Source of the DNA: Teredinibacter haidensis
Lineage (GTDB): Bacteria; Pseudomonadota; Gammaproteobacteria; Pseudomonadales; Cellvibrionaceae
Direction of reading: 5' to 3'
Assembly (NCBI RefSeq): GCF_014211975.1
Contig: NZ_CP060084.1
Span: 4,537,001 to 4,601,000 of the forward strand
Length of the DNA stretch: 64,000 nucleotides
The notes under the pieces were generated by a model. It did not search any database. It saw nothing but the letters and a program-made list of their open reading frames with translations, and was not told the DNA's origin. This document shows, one piece after another, positions 35,981 to 45,051 of this stretch (the first letter of the stretch is position 1; the number at the start of each line of letters is the position of its first letter). The position numbers were made by a program, and so were the translations under genes.

Positions 35981-37363
35981 ATGAAACTTAAAGAATGGAA
36001 ATGTATTGCTGTTTCGCTGTTGTTTTCTATTGCTGTAGAGTCTCTTGCCACTATTCCGAAGATTGTGAGCACGGAAGGCCCGCTGGCCCACGGGGAAATA
36101 ATTACGGTAAATGGATTGAGCTTTGGAACAAAGGCTTCTGTAAAGCCACTGCTTTATTGGTGCGCCGATGACGGAATGGAGCCTTCGAGGTTGGGAAGAA
36201 AAACAGAGTGGGATTCCACGTTTAACGGTGAGCGCCTAACGCTATCTGATCACGGTGCGATTGTCGCAGAGGGCTCATCTGCCGTAGTAAGGACGGACTT
36301 TGGCTTAAATAGTGGCGCCATTCTTGGTCGAGTAAGTTTCGTTTCCGATCGCGCCTATCTTTGGCGTAAACGCTATGACGATTTTGATGTTTCTAAACAT
36401 TATGCGATCAGAACCCGATATGTTGATTTACTTCCTTTAGGGGAAGAGGCAGATCTGGCCACAGGCATGCTGATGGCCACGGAGGATCGCAACGTGGTTG
36501 GCAAAATAATACAATTGAAAGTTGATAGCTCTGTGAAAGGAACGGCTTACTATTCCAATGATTACGGCAATATTCATGACGCATCCGCGATTGAATCCGT
36601 CGTTACAGGAGACATATTACACCTCTATCAAAAAGAGGATACGGAACTGCTCTAGCCAATATTTTCTGCGAAAAGTAATGAAGGCGCAGGTATTTTTCAT
36701 ACCTTCAACCATAAGGTTTTAAGCTTTTGGGGAGATTTTGCTGGAGGGCAAATGAACAACTCCTACGTTGGATTAGGTGATGGTTCCTGGTTGCAGGATA
36801 TGTTTGTTAGCGAATATACCCAGGTTTCCACTCTGTGGTCTAAAAACTGGGCGAATGTCATTGATGGTGCTAAATACCGCTGGGTTATTGAGGAAGCTCA
36901 GTATCAGGCAGGCTCGATAGACCAAGTCGATGGGCAATTTTATTTCTGGCAAAACCGCGTTAAGGGGTGGTCGAGTGATAAACGCTTTCGCTTTCGAACA
37001 ACGGAATACCCCGAAAAATATGGTGATATCTACCAAAATCAAGTTTCAAACGGTGCCCAGCCTGGTTCCTATGAATACTTTGATACACTCTATGTTGACG
37101 ATTCATGGCATAGAATCTTGATCTGCAGTCAAGCACAGTGGGAATCCTGCACCGATCCAGAGATCCAAATACCGATCGCGTGGTCGGACTCAAGCCTTAA
37201 ATTTGCGACCAGGATGAATGGATTGCAGTCAAAGGGGGGCGGAGGCTTGTATCTATATGTTGTAAACAACGAGGGGGAAGTGAATGCACAGGGTTTTGCT
37301 TTGTGCCCCCGTTGTCCGTCGACAGTGGAAAACCTTTTATTTGAACCAATTAATAAAAATTAG
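35981..37363 (+). pseudogene. Exported protein gene split by one in-frame amber codon
   Basis: Two open stretches, 35981-36655 and 36752-37363, are in the same reading frame. The only interruption is TAG at 36653-36655; the 32 codons after it up to the next ATG are open and read as ordinary protein ('PIFSAKSNEGAG', 'FWGDFAGGQ'). Without the stop the product would be 460 residues. A signal peptide (CIAVSLLFSIAVESLA) is followed by an IPT/TIG-like start ('IPKIVSTEGPLAHGEIITVNG') and a beta-rich body. The family is not recognised. The amber may be a recent CAG-to-TAG change, a sequencing error or a readthrough site. It is followed by a flavodoxin gene 10 bases later. Confidence 0.7.
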
Positions 37364-37373
37364 AGGCCGTTGT

Positions 37374-37931
37374 ATGGCAAAAATATTAGTGCTTTATCAT
37401 TCTTTATCCGATTGTACTTCTGAAATGGCAGCGTTGGTTGCAGAGGGAGCTAAATCCACTGGCGATATGGATGTTCGTCTGGTGAGTGTTGCTGAGGCAA
37501 CAGCAGAGGATATGCTTTGGTGTGACGGTGTGGCCGTCGGGTCGCCTACCCATATTGGAACGGTTTCTTGGCAGCTTAAAAAGTATTTCGATCAAGACCT
37601 TATCGATCACTGGGGGAAAATAGACGGCAAATTTGGTTGTGCATTCAGTACTTCCGGTGGCTGGGGAGGCGGCGCTGAACTAACCTGCCAGACCATTACT
37701 AATATGCTGATGAATTACGGCTTTCTGGTGTTTGGTGTGGTGGACTATGTTTCAAGAAATCACACCCTACATTACGGCGCGATTAATGCGAAAGCTCCTC
37801 GTGAGAGCTATGCTAAAAAGGCGAGTCACCGTTTGGGCCAAAGGTTGGCAGAGTGGTTGGCCGTTTATGTCGATGGCAAAAAGGAATCTCATCCATTGAT
37901 TACCCGAACTGAAATCGTCCCAGCGGAATAA
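37374..37931 (+). CDS. Flavodoxin-family NAD(P)H:quinone oxidoreductase (WrbA-like)
   Basis: 185 residues from the ATG at 37374, preceded by AGAGG; longer in-frame starts run into the upstream gene. The FMN-binding loop is visible in 'ILVLYHSLSDCTSEMA', and 'VGSPTHIGTVSWQLKKYFD' plus 'FSTSGGWGGGAE' match WrbA-type flavodoxins. The family reduces quinones by two electrons with NAD(P)H. It is the second gene of a tight cluster that continues with an acetyltransferase (5-base gap) and a GH43 enzyme. Confidence 0.87.
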   Translation: MAKILVLYHSLSDCTSEMAALVAEGAKSTGDMDVRLVSVAEATAEDMLWCDGVAVGSPTHIGTVSWQLKKYFDQDLIDHWGKIDGKFGCAFSTSGGWGGGAELTCQTITNMLMNYGFLVFGVVDYVSRNHTLHYGAINAKAPRESYAKKASHRLGQRLAEWLAVYVDGKKESHPLITRTEIVPAE

Positions 37932-37936
37932 AATTT

Positions 37937-38419
37937 GTGGATATTCGACCCTGTGATTCGAGTGATTATCAGGAATTCTGCACTATCTATAATCACTACA
38001 TTGAAAATACGGTCATCACGTTTGAAGAGGTACCGATAACCGTGTCGGATATGGCTGGTCGTGTTGAAAAAGTCACGGGGCAAGGCCAGCCCTGGTTAGT
38101 TGCTGAGCTGAACGGGGCTGTTATTGGCTATGCTTACGCCAGTCAATGGCACGAGCGCAGTGCCTTCCGTAATACCGTGGAAACGGCGGTTTATTTAAAG
38201 CCCGGCATTACGGGTAAAGGTTATGGGCGAGCCTTGTACGGAGAGCTGTTGTCTCAGAGTCGCTGCCACGTAGCCGTTGCCACTATCGTAGCGCCAAATG
38301 TGGCAAGTGAACGTCTGCAGGAGGCCTGTGGGTTTCGTCAGGTAGGGTACCTTCATGAAGTCGGTTTTAAATTTGGACGCTGGTTGGATGTGACGTACTG
38401 GCAAAAAACATACGTATAA
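37937..38419 (+). CDS. GNAT acetyltransferase (phosphinothricin acetyltransferase-like)
   Basis: 160 residues from a GTG start. The sequence follows the PAT/YncA pattern: 'IYNHYIENTVITFEEVPIT' near the start, 'YAYASQWHERSAFRNTVETAVYL' in the middle, the acetyl-CoA loop 'ITGKGYGRALYGELL', and 'GFKFGRWLDVTYWQKTY' at the end. Members acetylate phosphinothricin, methionine sulfone or similar amino acids; the natural substrate cannot be told. It lies 5 bases after the flavodoxin gene and 25 before the GH43 gene. Confidence 0.88.
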   Translation: MDIRPCDSSDYQEFCTIYNHYIENTVITFEEVPITVSDMAGRVEKVTGQGQPWLVAELNGAVIGYAYASQWHERSAFRNTVETAVYLKPGITGKGYGRALYGELLSQSRCHVAVATIVAPNVASERLQEACGFRQVGYLHEVGFKFGRWLDVTYWQKTYV

Positions 38420-38444
38420 AAATAATAGTCTGGAGGACGGTCGG

Positions 38445-40034
38445 GTGCGAGCTATTGTCTTTTCCTTTTTATTCCTCGTTTCGCTATTCATTTACGCCGA
38501 GCCCTGGGTTTCTGATCTGGGCAATGGTGAATATAAAAATCCGGTTTTATTTGCCGATTACTCGGATCCAGACTTAGTTAAAGTTGGCGATGACTTTTAT
38601 ATGGTTGCCTCCAGTTTTAATGCTATGCCGGGGATACCCGTATTGCATTCCAAAGACTTAGTAAATTGGGAAATTATCGGTCATGTCTATGAACGCCTAC
38701 CCTTCGAAAAATTCGAACGACCTGCTCACGGTGATGGCTCCTGGGCCCCGTCCATTCGCTTCCATAACAGTGTTTTTTATGTGTATTTCTGCACACCGAA
38801 TCGAGGCCTGTTTGTTGCAACCGCCAAACACCCTAGTGGCCCCTGGACGCTTGAACATATGGTGGATGTGGCGCTGTGGGAAGACCCCTCCCCGCTGTGG
38901 GACGATGATGGCAATGCTTATCTAGTGCGCTCCAAGGTGCGCGCCGATAATCTCTACTTACATCGAATGAGCCCGGATGGCAAAAAGCTATTGGATGATG
39001 GTGTGCTGATCTATCGTAATCTCGATGAGCAGCCGGTAATAGAAGGCCCCAAAATAATGAAGAAGGATGGCTGGTACTACATCCTTGCTCCCGCAGGCGG
39101 AGTACCCACGGGCTGGCAAGCGGTGTTGCGGTCAAAAAAACTTTACGGCCCCTACGAAACGAAAGTGGTATTACATAAAGGCAGCACGGAGATTAACGGC
39201 CCGCACCAGGGCGGACTTGTGCAGCTGGATTCTGGCGAGTGGTGGTTTATGCATTTTCAGGATCGCGATATATATGGCCGAATTGCACATCTGCAACCGG
39301 TTCATTGGCAAGATGGTTGGCCCTTAATGGGAGAGGATATTAACGGCGATGGCATTGGCGAGCCGGTAGCGAAATGGAAAAAGCCGGACGTAGGTAAAAC
39401 CTGGCCTATTCAAGTGCCGCAAGCATCCGACGAATTTAATGTAAGTAAATTGGGTCTACAATGGCAGTGGCATGCCAATCCAAAAAAGGAGTGGTATTCA
39501 TTAAACGATGCCGCCAGAGGGAAAATGCGTTTGTATGCGGTAAAAAACGTAACTCAGTTTGGTAACTTGCGTTTTGTGCCTAATCTTCTTCTGCAAAAAA
39601 TCGCAGCGCCAAGCCTTTCCTTCACCACCAAAATCACCTTTGCTCCAGACAGCCTCAACGATAAAAGTGGATTGACGATTATGGGCCGCAGTTGGGGCTA
39701 TATTGGACTTTATAAAGGTAAGGACGGCGTGAAGCTCGGGGTGTTTGAAGGGAAGTATGAACAGTATGACGATGCAACCGTAGAGGTGGCATCTTTGATG
39801 GCAAAGCCTTCAGGTAAAAATACCTATACTTACTACCTGAAAGTGGATGTTGCCGCGGGTGGAGAGTATCAGTTTTCATATAGTCTGGAGGGAAAAACGT
39901 TTAATTCGCTGGGAAACAAGATTCAGGCAACGGCCGGGGTTTGGATTGGAGCCAAAGTGGGGTTGTTTAGTGTGAGCCCCAATATTAACCCGAGCAAGGG
40001 CTATGCGGATTTCGACTGGTTTCGTACACAGTAA
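38445..40034 (+). CDS. GH43 beta-xylosidase/alpha-L-arabinofuranosidase-like enzyme, secreted
   Basis: 529 residues from a GTG with a GGAGG site eight bases before it. The signal peptide ends near residue 18. The five-bladed propeller of GH43 shows its catalytic residues: Asp41 in 'DYSDPDLVKVGD' (base), Asp147 in 'WEDPSPLWDDDG' and Glu200 in 'VIEGPKIMKKDGWYY' (acid). The C-terminal 200 residues form a beta-sandwich as in the xylosidase-type GH43 subfamilies. It likely acts on arabino- or xylo-oligosaccharides in the periplasm or outside. Its co-location with a flavodoxin and an acetyltransferase is not explained. Confidence 0.9.
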   Translation: MRAIVFSFLFLVSLFIYAEPWVSDLGNGEYKNPVLFADYSDPDLVKVGDDFYMVASSFNAMPGIPVLHSKDLVNWEIIGHVYERLPFEKFERPAHGDGSWAPSIRFHNSVFYVYFCTPNRGLFVATAKHPSGPWTLEHMVDVALWEDPSPLWDDDGNAYLVRSKVRADNLYLHRMSPDGKKLLDDGVLIYRNLDEQPVIEGPKIMKKDGWYYILAPAGGVPTGWQAVLRSKKLYGPYETKVVLHKGSTEINGPHQGGLVQLDSGEWWFMHFQDRDIYGRIAHLQPVHWQDGWPLMGEDINGDGIGEPVAKWKKPDVGKTWPIQVPQASDEFNVSKLGLQWQWHANPKKEWYSLNDAARGKMRLYAVKNVTQFGNLRFVPNLLLQKIAAPSLSFTTKITFAPDSLNDKSGLTIMGRSWGYIGLYKGKDGVKLGVFEGKYEQYDDATVEVASLMAKPSGKNTYTYYLKVDVAAGGEYQFSYSLEGKTFNSLGNKIQATAGVWIGAKVGLFSVSPNINPSKGYADFDWFRTQ

Positions 40035-40099
40035 AACGTTGTTTTAGCGCTGGCGGGTTTGTTAGAATCCTGTCGCACTCCTCCATGCAGTAACATTCC

Positions 40100-40615
40100 A
40101 TGTTCGATCACGTGTTTGCTCAGGCGCTGGGCTTCGTCAGCTTTGCGCTCGGGATTATGTGTTTCTATCAAAAAGACGATAAACGCCTGAAAATGGTAAT
40201 GGTGATTATGAGTTTGAATAACATCATTCACTTTGGGCTTCTCGGCGCGCCGACCGCCAGCTTTGGGGCGGCGCTTTCAATGATAAGAGCCTGGATTTCG
40301 CTATATACATCTTCGCGCTGGATCGCTTTGGTTTTTATTGTTATCACGCTGGTTCTTGGTTTGTTTCTGTCTGAATCCATTGGTGACATGTTTCCTATTA
40401 TTGGTACCTGTATTGGTACTTATGCGCTTTTTTGTTTAAAGGGCATAAAAATGAGGATTGCATTTTTATGCGGGGCGCTATGTTGGTTGGCAAATAATAT
40501 TTTAGTGGGATCGATTGGTGGAACTCTGTTGGAGTTGACTTTACTTGCCGTGAATTTAAACACCATTCGCCGGCTGTGGTTTGGGCGTAAATTAGAATCT
40601 TCAGTTGCGAATTGA
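40100..40615 (+). CDS. YgjV-family inner-membrane protein
   Basis: 171 residues with five or six predicted membrane helices ('ALGFVSFALGIMCFYQ', 'MVMVIMSLNNIIHFGLLGAP', 'WIALVFIVITLVLGLFL', 'MFPIIGTCIGTYALFCL', 'IAFLCGALCWLANNILVG'). The layout, with a short charged loop after helix 1 and 'SWLANNI'-like helix 5, matches the YgjV/Imp family of unknown function. Confidence 0.8.
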   Translation: MFDHVFAQALGFVSFALGIMCFYQKDDKRLKMVMVIMSLNNIIHFGLLGAPTASFGAALSMIRAWISLYTSSRWIALVFIVITLVLGLFLSESIGDMFPIIGTCIGTYALFCLKGIKMRIAFLCGALCWLANNILVGSIGGTLLELTLLAVNLNTIRRLWFGRKLESSVAN

Positions 40616-40760
40616 ATGTTTGATGGCATAGATTTTATGTTCACAGTCGCGCTCGCGCAGTAAAAGAAAAAGGGGGCCCATTAACGTGGCCCTCAATGCT
40701 CAATACCAACTCTACTTTGGTCTTAGGCCATAGTGGTGTTGTGTAAAAAGGAGGTTGAAC

Positions 40761-41249
40761 ATGCCCATTAAAATTTTTACCACTGGAGGCACAATTGATA
40801 AGACCTACTTCGATCAAAAAAGTAGTTATCACGTCGGGGAGCCACAGGCGTCTGGCGTGCTCGAAAGAGCAAATGTGGTTGTCGGCTACGAAGTCGTCTC
40901 CTTAATGAAAAAGGATAGTCTGGATCTGGATGATTCTGATAGAGAAGTGATTAGAAATGCCATCGTATCGGCGCCGGAGGACAGGATAATCGTCACGCAC
41001 GGTACAGATACAATGATCATTACTGCTGAATATTTGCAACAAACACCCAATAAGACCATTGTATTAACGGGCTCTATGTATCCCGCGCAGTATCGAGATA
41101 GCGATGCTGTTTTCAATTTAGGCGGGGCTATGATTGGGGTCCAGGTTCTGGATCCTGGAGTGTACATAGCAATGAATGGGCGTATTTTTGATCCACTAGC
41201 AGCCGTAAAAAATGTGCCGCTTAACCGGTTTGAAGAAAGGAGCCCCTGA
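40761..41249 (+). CDS. Single-domain asparaginase-like protein
   Basis: 162 residues from the ATG at 40761, which has a perfect AAGGAGG site. It contains only the N-terminal asparaginase domain: the first catalytic Thr motif 'TTGGTIDK' and the second motif 'HGTDTM'. The C-terminal domain of true L-asparaginases (about 330 residues in total) is missing. The end ('FEERSP') is natural for the short family rather than a frameshift. Short asparaginase-domain proteins of this length exist in gammaproteobacteria, with unproven activity. Confidence 0.82.
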   Translation: MPIKIFTTGGTIDKTYFDQKSSYHVGEPQASGVLERANVVVGYEVVSLMKKDSLDLDDSDREVIRNAIVSAPEDRIIVTHGTDTMIITAEYLQQTPNKTIVLTGSMYPAQYRDSDAVFNLGGAMIGVQVLDPGVYIAMNGRIFDPLAAVKNVPLNRFEERSP

Positions 41250-41490
41250 CTTCAATCTTGCCCCAAATTACGTTCACTGGTTACATTCTTCCCTTTACTT
41301 CTTGCTGAGCGGATGGGCAGGTGCCGTTACGCAGGCAGCACAAACGCCACGAACGGATAGGGTGAAAGGAAAGTCCTATATTGAACAAGCAGGGATTGAG
41401 GGTGATAGATGACTGAAAAATTAGCTGTGTGGCGTGCATGTGGAAATTAGGTCGCACTTTACGCGAGGATTCTGTACTTCAGGAATATTT
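41250..41490. other. Non-coding stretch after asparaginase-like gene
   Basis: About 240 bases. A short open frame ending at 41412 overlaps the asparaginase-like gene in another frame and resembles no known protein. I see no RNA gene or repeat here. Confidence 0.4.
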
Positions 41491-41532
41491 GGTTAATAAA
41501 AAACCCCCGCCAATAAAATTGACGGAGGTTTT
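41491..41532 (-). terminator. Intrinsic terminator of EF-G gene
   Basis: On the minus strand a 14-bp stem with two G-U pairs (41519-41532 with 41500-41513) is followed by a T-rich tract. It lies about 30 bases after the EF-G stop codon. Confidence 0.8.
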
Positions 41533-41562
41533 CATATCAACTTGCTAAATAATTAAAGCGGC

Positions 41563-43653
41563 TTACTTCTTGGCTGCTTCAGCTTTAGCTTTTTCAGCCG
41601 CAATAACCTCTTCCGCTACATTCGCAGGGCAAGGCATATAGTGTGAGAACTCCATAGAGAACTGACCGCGACCAGAAGTCATGGTACGCAGTTGTCCGAT
41701 GTAGCCGAACATTTCTGCCAGTGGTACGTCGGCTTTAATGCGCACGCCGGTAACGCCAGCTTCCTGATCCTTGATCATGCCACGACGACGGTTGAGGTCA
41801 CCAATAACATCACCTACGTGATCTTCCGGTGTAAATACGTCTACCTTCATAATAGGCTCAAGCAGTTGCGCGCCAGCTTTGGGAATGGACTGACGGAAAG
41901 CGCCACGAGCAGCGATTTCAAAGGCAACCGCTGAGGAGTCAACGGCGTGGAAGCCACCATCGTAGAGTTCAACTTCTACATCCAATACAGGGAATCCAGC
42001 CAAGGTACCAGCGTTCATCATGCTGGCGAAACCTTTCTCAATAGCAGGGAAGAATTCCTTAGGTACGTTACCACCCACAACAGTGGACTTGAATAAGAAT
42101 CCAGAAGCCGGCTCCCCTGGGCGGATGCGGTAGTCGATTTTACCGAACTGGCCAGAACCACCGGACTGTTTCTTGTGCGTGTAGGTATCGTCGATTTCTT
42201 TTGTAATGGTTTCTCTGTAGGCAACCTGTGGCTTACCGACTTCCAGTTCAACGCCATAGGTACGCTTAAGGATGTCGACTTTAATATCCAGGTGAAGTTC
42301 GCCCATACCTTTCAGGATGGTTTCGCCAGAGTCTTCATCGGTTTCGACACGGAAAGAAGGATCTTCTGCAACCATTTTACCAATGGCGATACCCATTTTT
42401 TCGGAGCCGCCTTTATCTTTAGGCTTAACCGCAATTGAAATAACGGGCTCAGGGAACACCATAGGCTCAAGCGTACAAGGGTGCTTAGGATCACATAGGG
42501 TGTGACCGGTTTGTACGTTCTTCATGCCTACGATTGCAATAATGTCGCCGGCTTGTGCGCGGTCGATTTCGTTGCGATCGTCTGCGTGCATTTCAACCAT
42601 ACGGCCGATACGCTCGGTTTTGCCGGTGAAGGAGTTCAGAATGGTCGTGCCTTTTTCCAAAACGCCTGAGTAGATACGGATAAAGGTCAGAGCGCCGAAA
42701 CGGTCATCCATAATCTTGAATGCCAGTGCGCGAAGCGGCTCTTCTTCAGATACTATAGCTCTCTCGCCGGTATCGTTACCTTCTTCGTCGGTTAGTGGCT
42801 GAGGCTCAACTTCTGTCGGACAAGGCAGGTAATCAATAACCGCATCCAATACCAGTTGAACACCTTTGTTTTTAAAGGCAGAGCCACAGTAGGTTGGGAA
42901 GAAGTCCAGAGCGATGGTGCCCTTGCGGATACACTTTTTAATATCTTCAATGGAGGGTATTTCACCTTCCATATAAGCCATCATTATGTCGTCGTCCTGC
43001 TCTACGGCTGTTTCAATCAGTTGCTCGTGGTACATATCCACATCGTCAACCATATCGGCAGGAACATCTGTAATTTCGTAATTTTCTGGTAGGCCAGTAT
43101 CGTCCCAAATGTAGGCTTTCTTGGTGAGTACGTCGACAACGCCCGAGAAGTCCTCTTCGATACCGATTGGCAGGGTCATAATCAGAGCGTTGGCACCCAA
43201 TACCTTTTTAACCTGTTCGGTAACACGGTAGAAGTCGGCACCCATGCGATCCATTTTGTTAACAAAGATGATACGAGCGACTTCAGATTCGTTAGCGTAG
43301 CGCCAGTTGGTTTCAGACTGGGGCTCAACACCACCGGAACCACAGAATACGCCCACGCCGCCATCGAGAACCTTCAGGGAGCGATACACTTCTACGGTGA
43401 AGTCCACGTGTCCTGGGGTGTCGATGATATTCATGCGGTGATCCTTCCAGAAACAGGTCGTCGCCGCCGACTGAATGGTAATACCGCGCTCTTGTTCCTG
43501 TTCCATAAAGTCGGTAGTCGCTGCACCGTCGTGTACTTCACCTGTGCGGTGAATTTTACCGGTGAGCTTCAGGATACGCTCGGTAGTAGTGGTTTTACCG
43601 GCATCAACGTGGGCGAAGATGCCTATGTTTCTGTAATGGGATAAGTCGGTCAT
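41563..43653 (-). CDS. fusA2: Elongation factor G, second type
   Basis: 696 residues with all GTPase motifs: G1 'AHVDAGKTTTTERIL', G2 'RGITIQSAATT', G3 'DTPGHVDF', G4 'NKMD', and the EF-G domains II-V to the end. Translocase on the ribosome. The N-terminus ('MTDLSHYRNIGIFAHVDAGK') differs from the str-operon EF-G of gammaproteobacteria ('[22 protein letters not shown]'), and no rpsL, rpsG or tuf gene is adjacent. It is therefore most likely the stand-alone EF-G 2 paralog. A terminator follows. The symbol reflects that inference. Confidence 0.88.
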   Translation of the reverse strand: MTDLSHYRNIGIFAHVDAGKTTTTERILKLTGKIHRTGEVHDGAATTDFMEQEQERGITIQSAATTCFWKDHRMNIIDTPGHVDFTVEVYRSLKVLDGGVGVFCGSGGVEPQSETNWRYANESEVARIIFVNKMDRMGADFYRVTEQVKKVLGANALIMTLPIGIEEDFSGVVDVLTKKAYIWDDTGLPENYEITDVPADMVDDVDMYHEQLIETAVEQDDDIMMAYMEGEIPSIEDIKKCIRKGTIALDFFPTYCGSAFKNKGVQLVLDAVIDYLPCPTEVEPQPLTDEEGNDTGERAIVSEEEPLRALAFKIMDDRFGALTFIRIYSGVLEKGTTILNSFTGKTERIGRMVEMHADDRNEIDRAQAGDIIAIVGMKNVQTGHTLCDPKHPCTLEPMVFPEPVISIAVKPKDKGGSEKMGIAIGKMVAEDPSFRVETDEDSGETILKGMGELHLDIKVDILKRTYGVELEVGKPQVAYRETITKEIDDTYTHKKQSGGSGQFGKIDYRIRPGEPASGFLFKSTVVGGNVPKEFFPAIEKGFASMMNAGTLAGFPVLDVEVELYDGGFHAVDSSAVAFEIAARGAFRQSIPKAGAQLLEPIMKVDVFTPEDHVGDVIGDLNRRRGMIKDQEAGVTGVRIKADVPLAEMFGYIGQLRTMTSGRGQFSMEFSHYMPCPANVAEEVIAAEKAKAEAAKK

Positions 43654-44074
43654 AACGCTACTCTATATATATGCTTGGGCTAAAAATGTGCGCAAAGATA
43701 CACGATTTCGACAAAGATTTTTACTAAAAATTGAACAGATTTTGTCTTAAGGAGGGGTTTTTTTTCGTAAGCCATGCTTAAGAGGGAGAAATGCGGGATT
43801 TGGGGGCCAACTCAAGTTACTTTCTACGTGAGAGCTCGTTAATAAAACCCGTCGCTGAAGCTGTGGGAGGGGAGCAGTTATTGCTGGATATTACAGGAGA
43901 GGTTCCGAGAGGTACGTCACAAAAATGTCAGATATGTTTACATTTTCGCGCCATTTTACCTGTGGCGCGGTAATTAAGTGGCTGAATTGTAAGGCACTTC
44001 TGTTTGTTGGCGCGGGTTTTGCTTTGTGGCGGGTGTTCCATTATTTCCAGTGTAGAAGATTAAGGAGGTTTAAG
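43654..44074. other. Intergenic stretch before DUF6316 gene
   Basis: 420 bases. The only open frames are in-frame extensions of the DUF6316 ORF without a good start, and short random frames. No RNA gene, repeat or clear terminator was found. The divergent EF-G promoter should lie near its start. Confidence 0.4.
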
Positions 44075-44317
44075 GTGGTTTACCGGAGAGGTGAAGATCA
44101 AAAAGTGTGGTATCGCGTGGATCGATGTTTTCGTATCGGTCTGGATTGGTATGTTTCTACTCGTGAGGAGGGCGATATTGGTCCGTTTAAGTCGCGTGTC
44201 GAGGCAGAGAATTCTGTGCCGCGTTATATCAGCGTTATGAAAGCCGACACTGAATACGGCAGTTTTGCACGCAAGCTTGCCATTCAGGGTATTTGGGCCT
44301 CAACGCATTATTCCTGA
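44075..44317 (+). CDS. DUF6316 small protein
   Basis: 80 residues. The start is a GTG at 44075 with an excellent AAGGAGG six bases before it; an in-frame upstream ATG at 43925 would add 50 residues with no family match. The core 'RRGEDQKVWYRVDRCF' and 'WYVSTREEGDIGPFKSRVEAE' match DUF6316. Function unknown. It converges with the DUF3301 gene. Confidence 0.75.
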   Translation: MVYRRGEDQKVWYRVDRCFRIGLDWYVSTREEGDIGPFKSRVEAENSVPRYISVMKADTEYGSFARKLAIQGIWASTHYS

Positions 44318-44336
44318 GCCCCACTGCAGTATTAAC

Positions 44337-44714
44337 TTAATGTCTGTTACAGCAGCTCGAATGGTGGTGGGAGGGTTCTATGGTGGGCTCTTCTGAAAAC
44401 GCTCGCTCCCTGAAGGGTTCCAGTTCTATTCGCTTTAGGCGTTTTCCAAGCATGGTTATCTGCCCGCGATAGCGCACATCACCAACGGACGAAAATTCAA
44501 AGCTGTAGTTGCGCTTAAATGCAAACAGTGAGTGGCTGGACCGGCATAGCGCGATTTTTCTCAACACAATGCTCTGATCTAGGAGCGTTACCCCGTTTTT
44601 TTCCGTATGGCTTTTGGCGACTCGAAAGGCGCGTTGGCTGATACCCAGGTGCTGCCAGAAAGCGATGCCGAGCAATAAGGCGATGAGTGTAATGGCGAGA
44701 TCGTAAAGAGTCAT
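44337..44714 (-). CDS. DUF3301 membrane-anchored protein
   Basis: 125 residues. One N-terminal helix (LAITLIALLLGIAFWQHLG) is followed by the DUF3301 pattern: 'RVAKSHTEKNGVTLLDQSIVLRKIAL' and 'YSFEFSSVGDVRYRGQITMLGKRL'. The C-terminal tail is His/Cys-rich ('SHHHSSCCNRH'), which could bind metal. Function unknown in the family. Confidence 0.82.
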   Translation of the reverse strand: MTLYDLAITLIALLLGIAFWQHLGISQRAFRVAKSHTEKNGVTLLDQSIVLRKIALCRSSHSLFAFKRNYSFEFSSVGDVRYRGQITMLGKRLKRIELEPFRERAFSEEPTIEPSHHHSSCCNRH

Positions 44715-44741
44715 GGGGAGTACCCTAGCTTAAACTTCCTG

Positions 44742-44890
44742 CTACAGCCAGCCCTTTTGCCGCGCTATGCGCGCGGCAATGTCGACGGTGATACTTGACG
44801 TTGTTTGCTAGGCGCGGAAGGGGGAATGTACCAGTGCCTTGAGGCTGCTTTTCACTAGGGCGATGTCGCTGATGTTTTCGCACTACCGCC
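44742..44890 (-). pseudogene. Decayed 3' end of a DesR/NarL-type response regulator
   Basis: On the minus strand, 44742-44807 reads '...AARIARQKGWL' and a stop. The intact regulator at 49020-49622 ends 'AARIAQQKGWL', and the two loci share an almost identical 18-base run. Upstream the frame is broken by stops and shifts, but 'KTS' followed by 'DIA' matches the 'KSTSDIS' of the intact protein in two different frames. It looks like the worn remnant of a duplicated LuxR-type effector domain. The upper limit is approximate. Confidence 0.5.
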
Positions 44891-45051
44891 GCTGAGTGCA
44901 GTGTATACGTCGTGTTATCGTCTGGTTAGTCTCGATGGGTGCTCGAGGCAAGGCTGGCGTTTTCGTACCAGCAGGGTTTAATATGACTGCACTGTAGAGT
45001 AATGATAACCCTATAAAAATCTACGCCAAGACCGGAAAATTAGTCGATAGG

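Noticed and set aside
41212..41412. 66-codon ORF after the asparaginase-like gene
   Set aside because: It overlaps the real gene in another frame and matches no known family.
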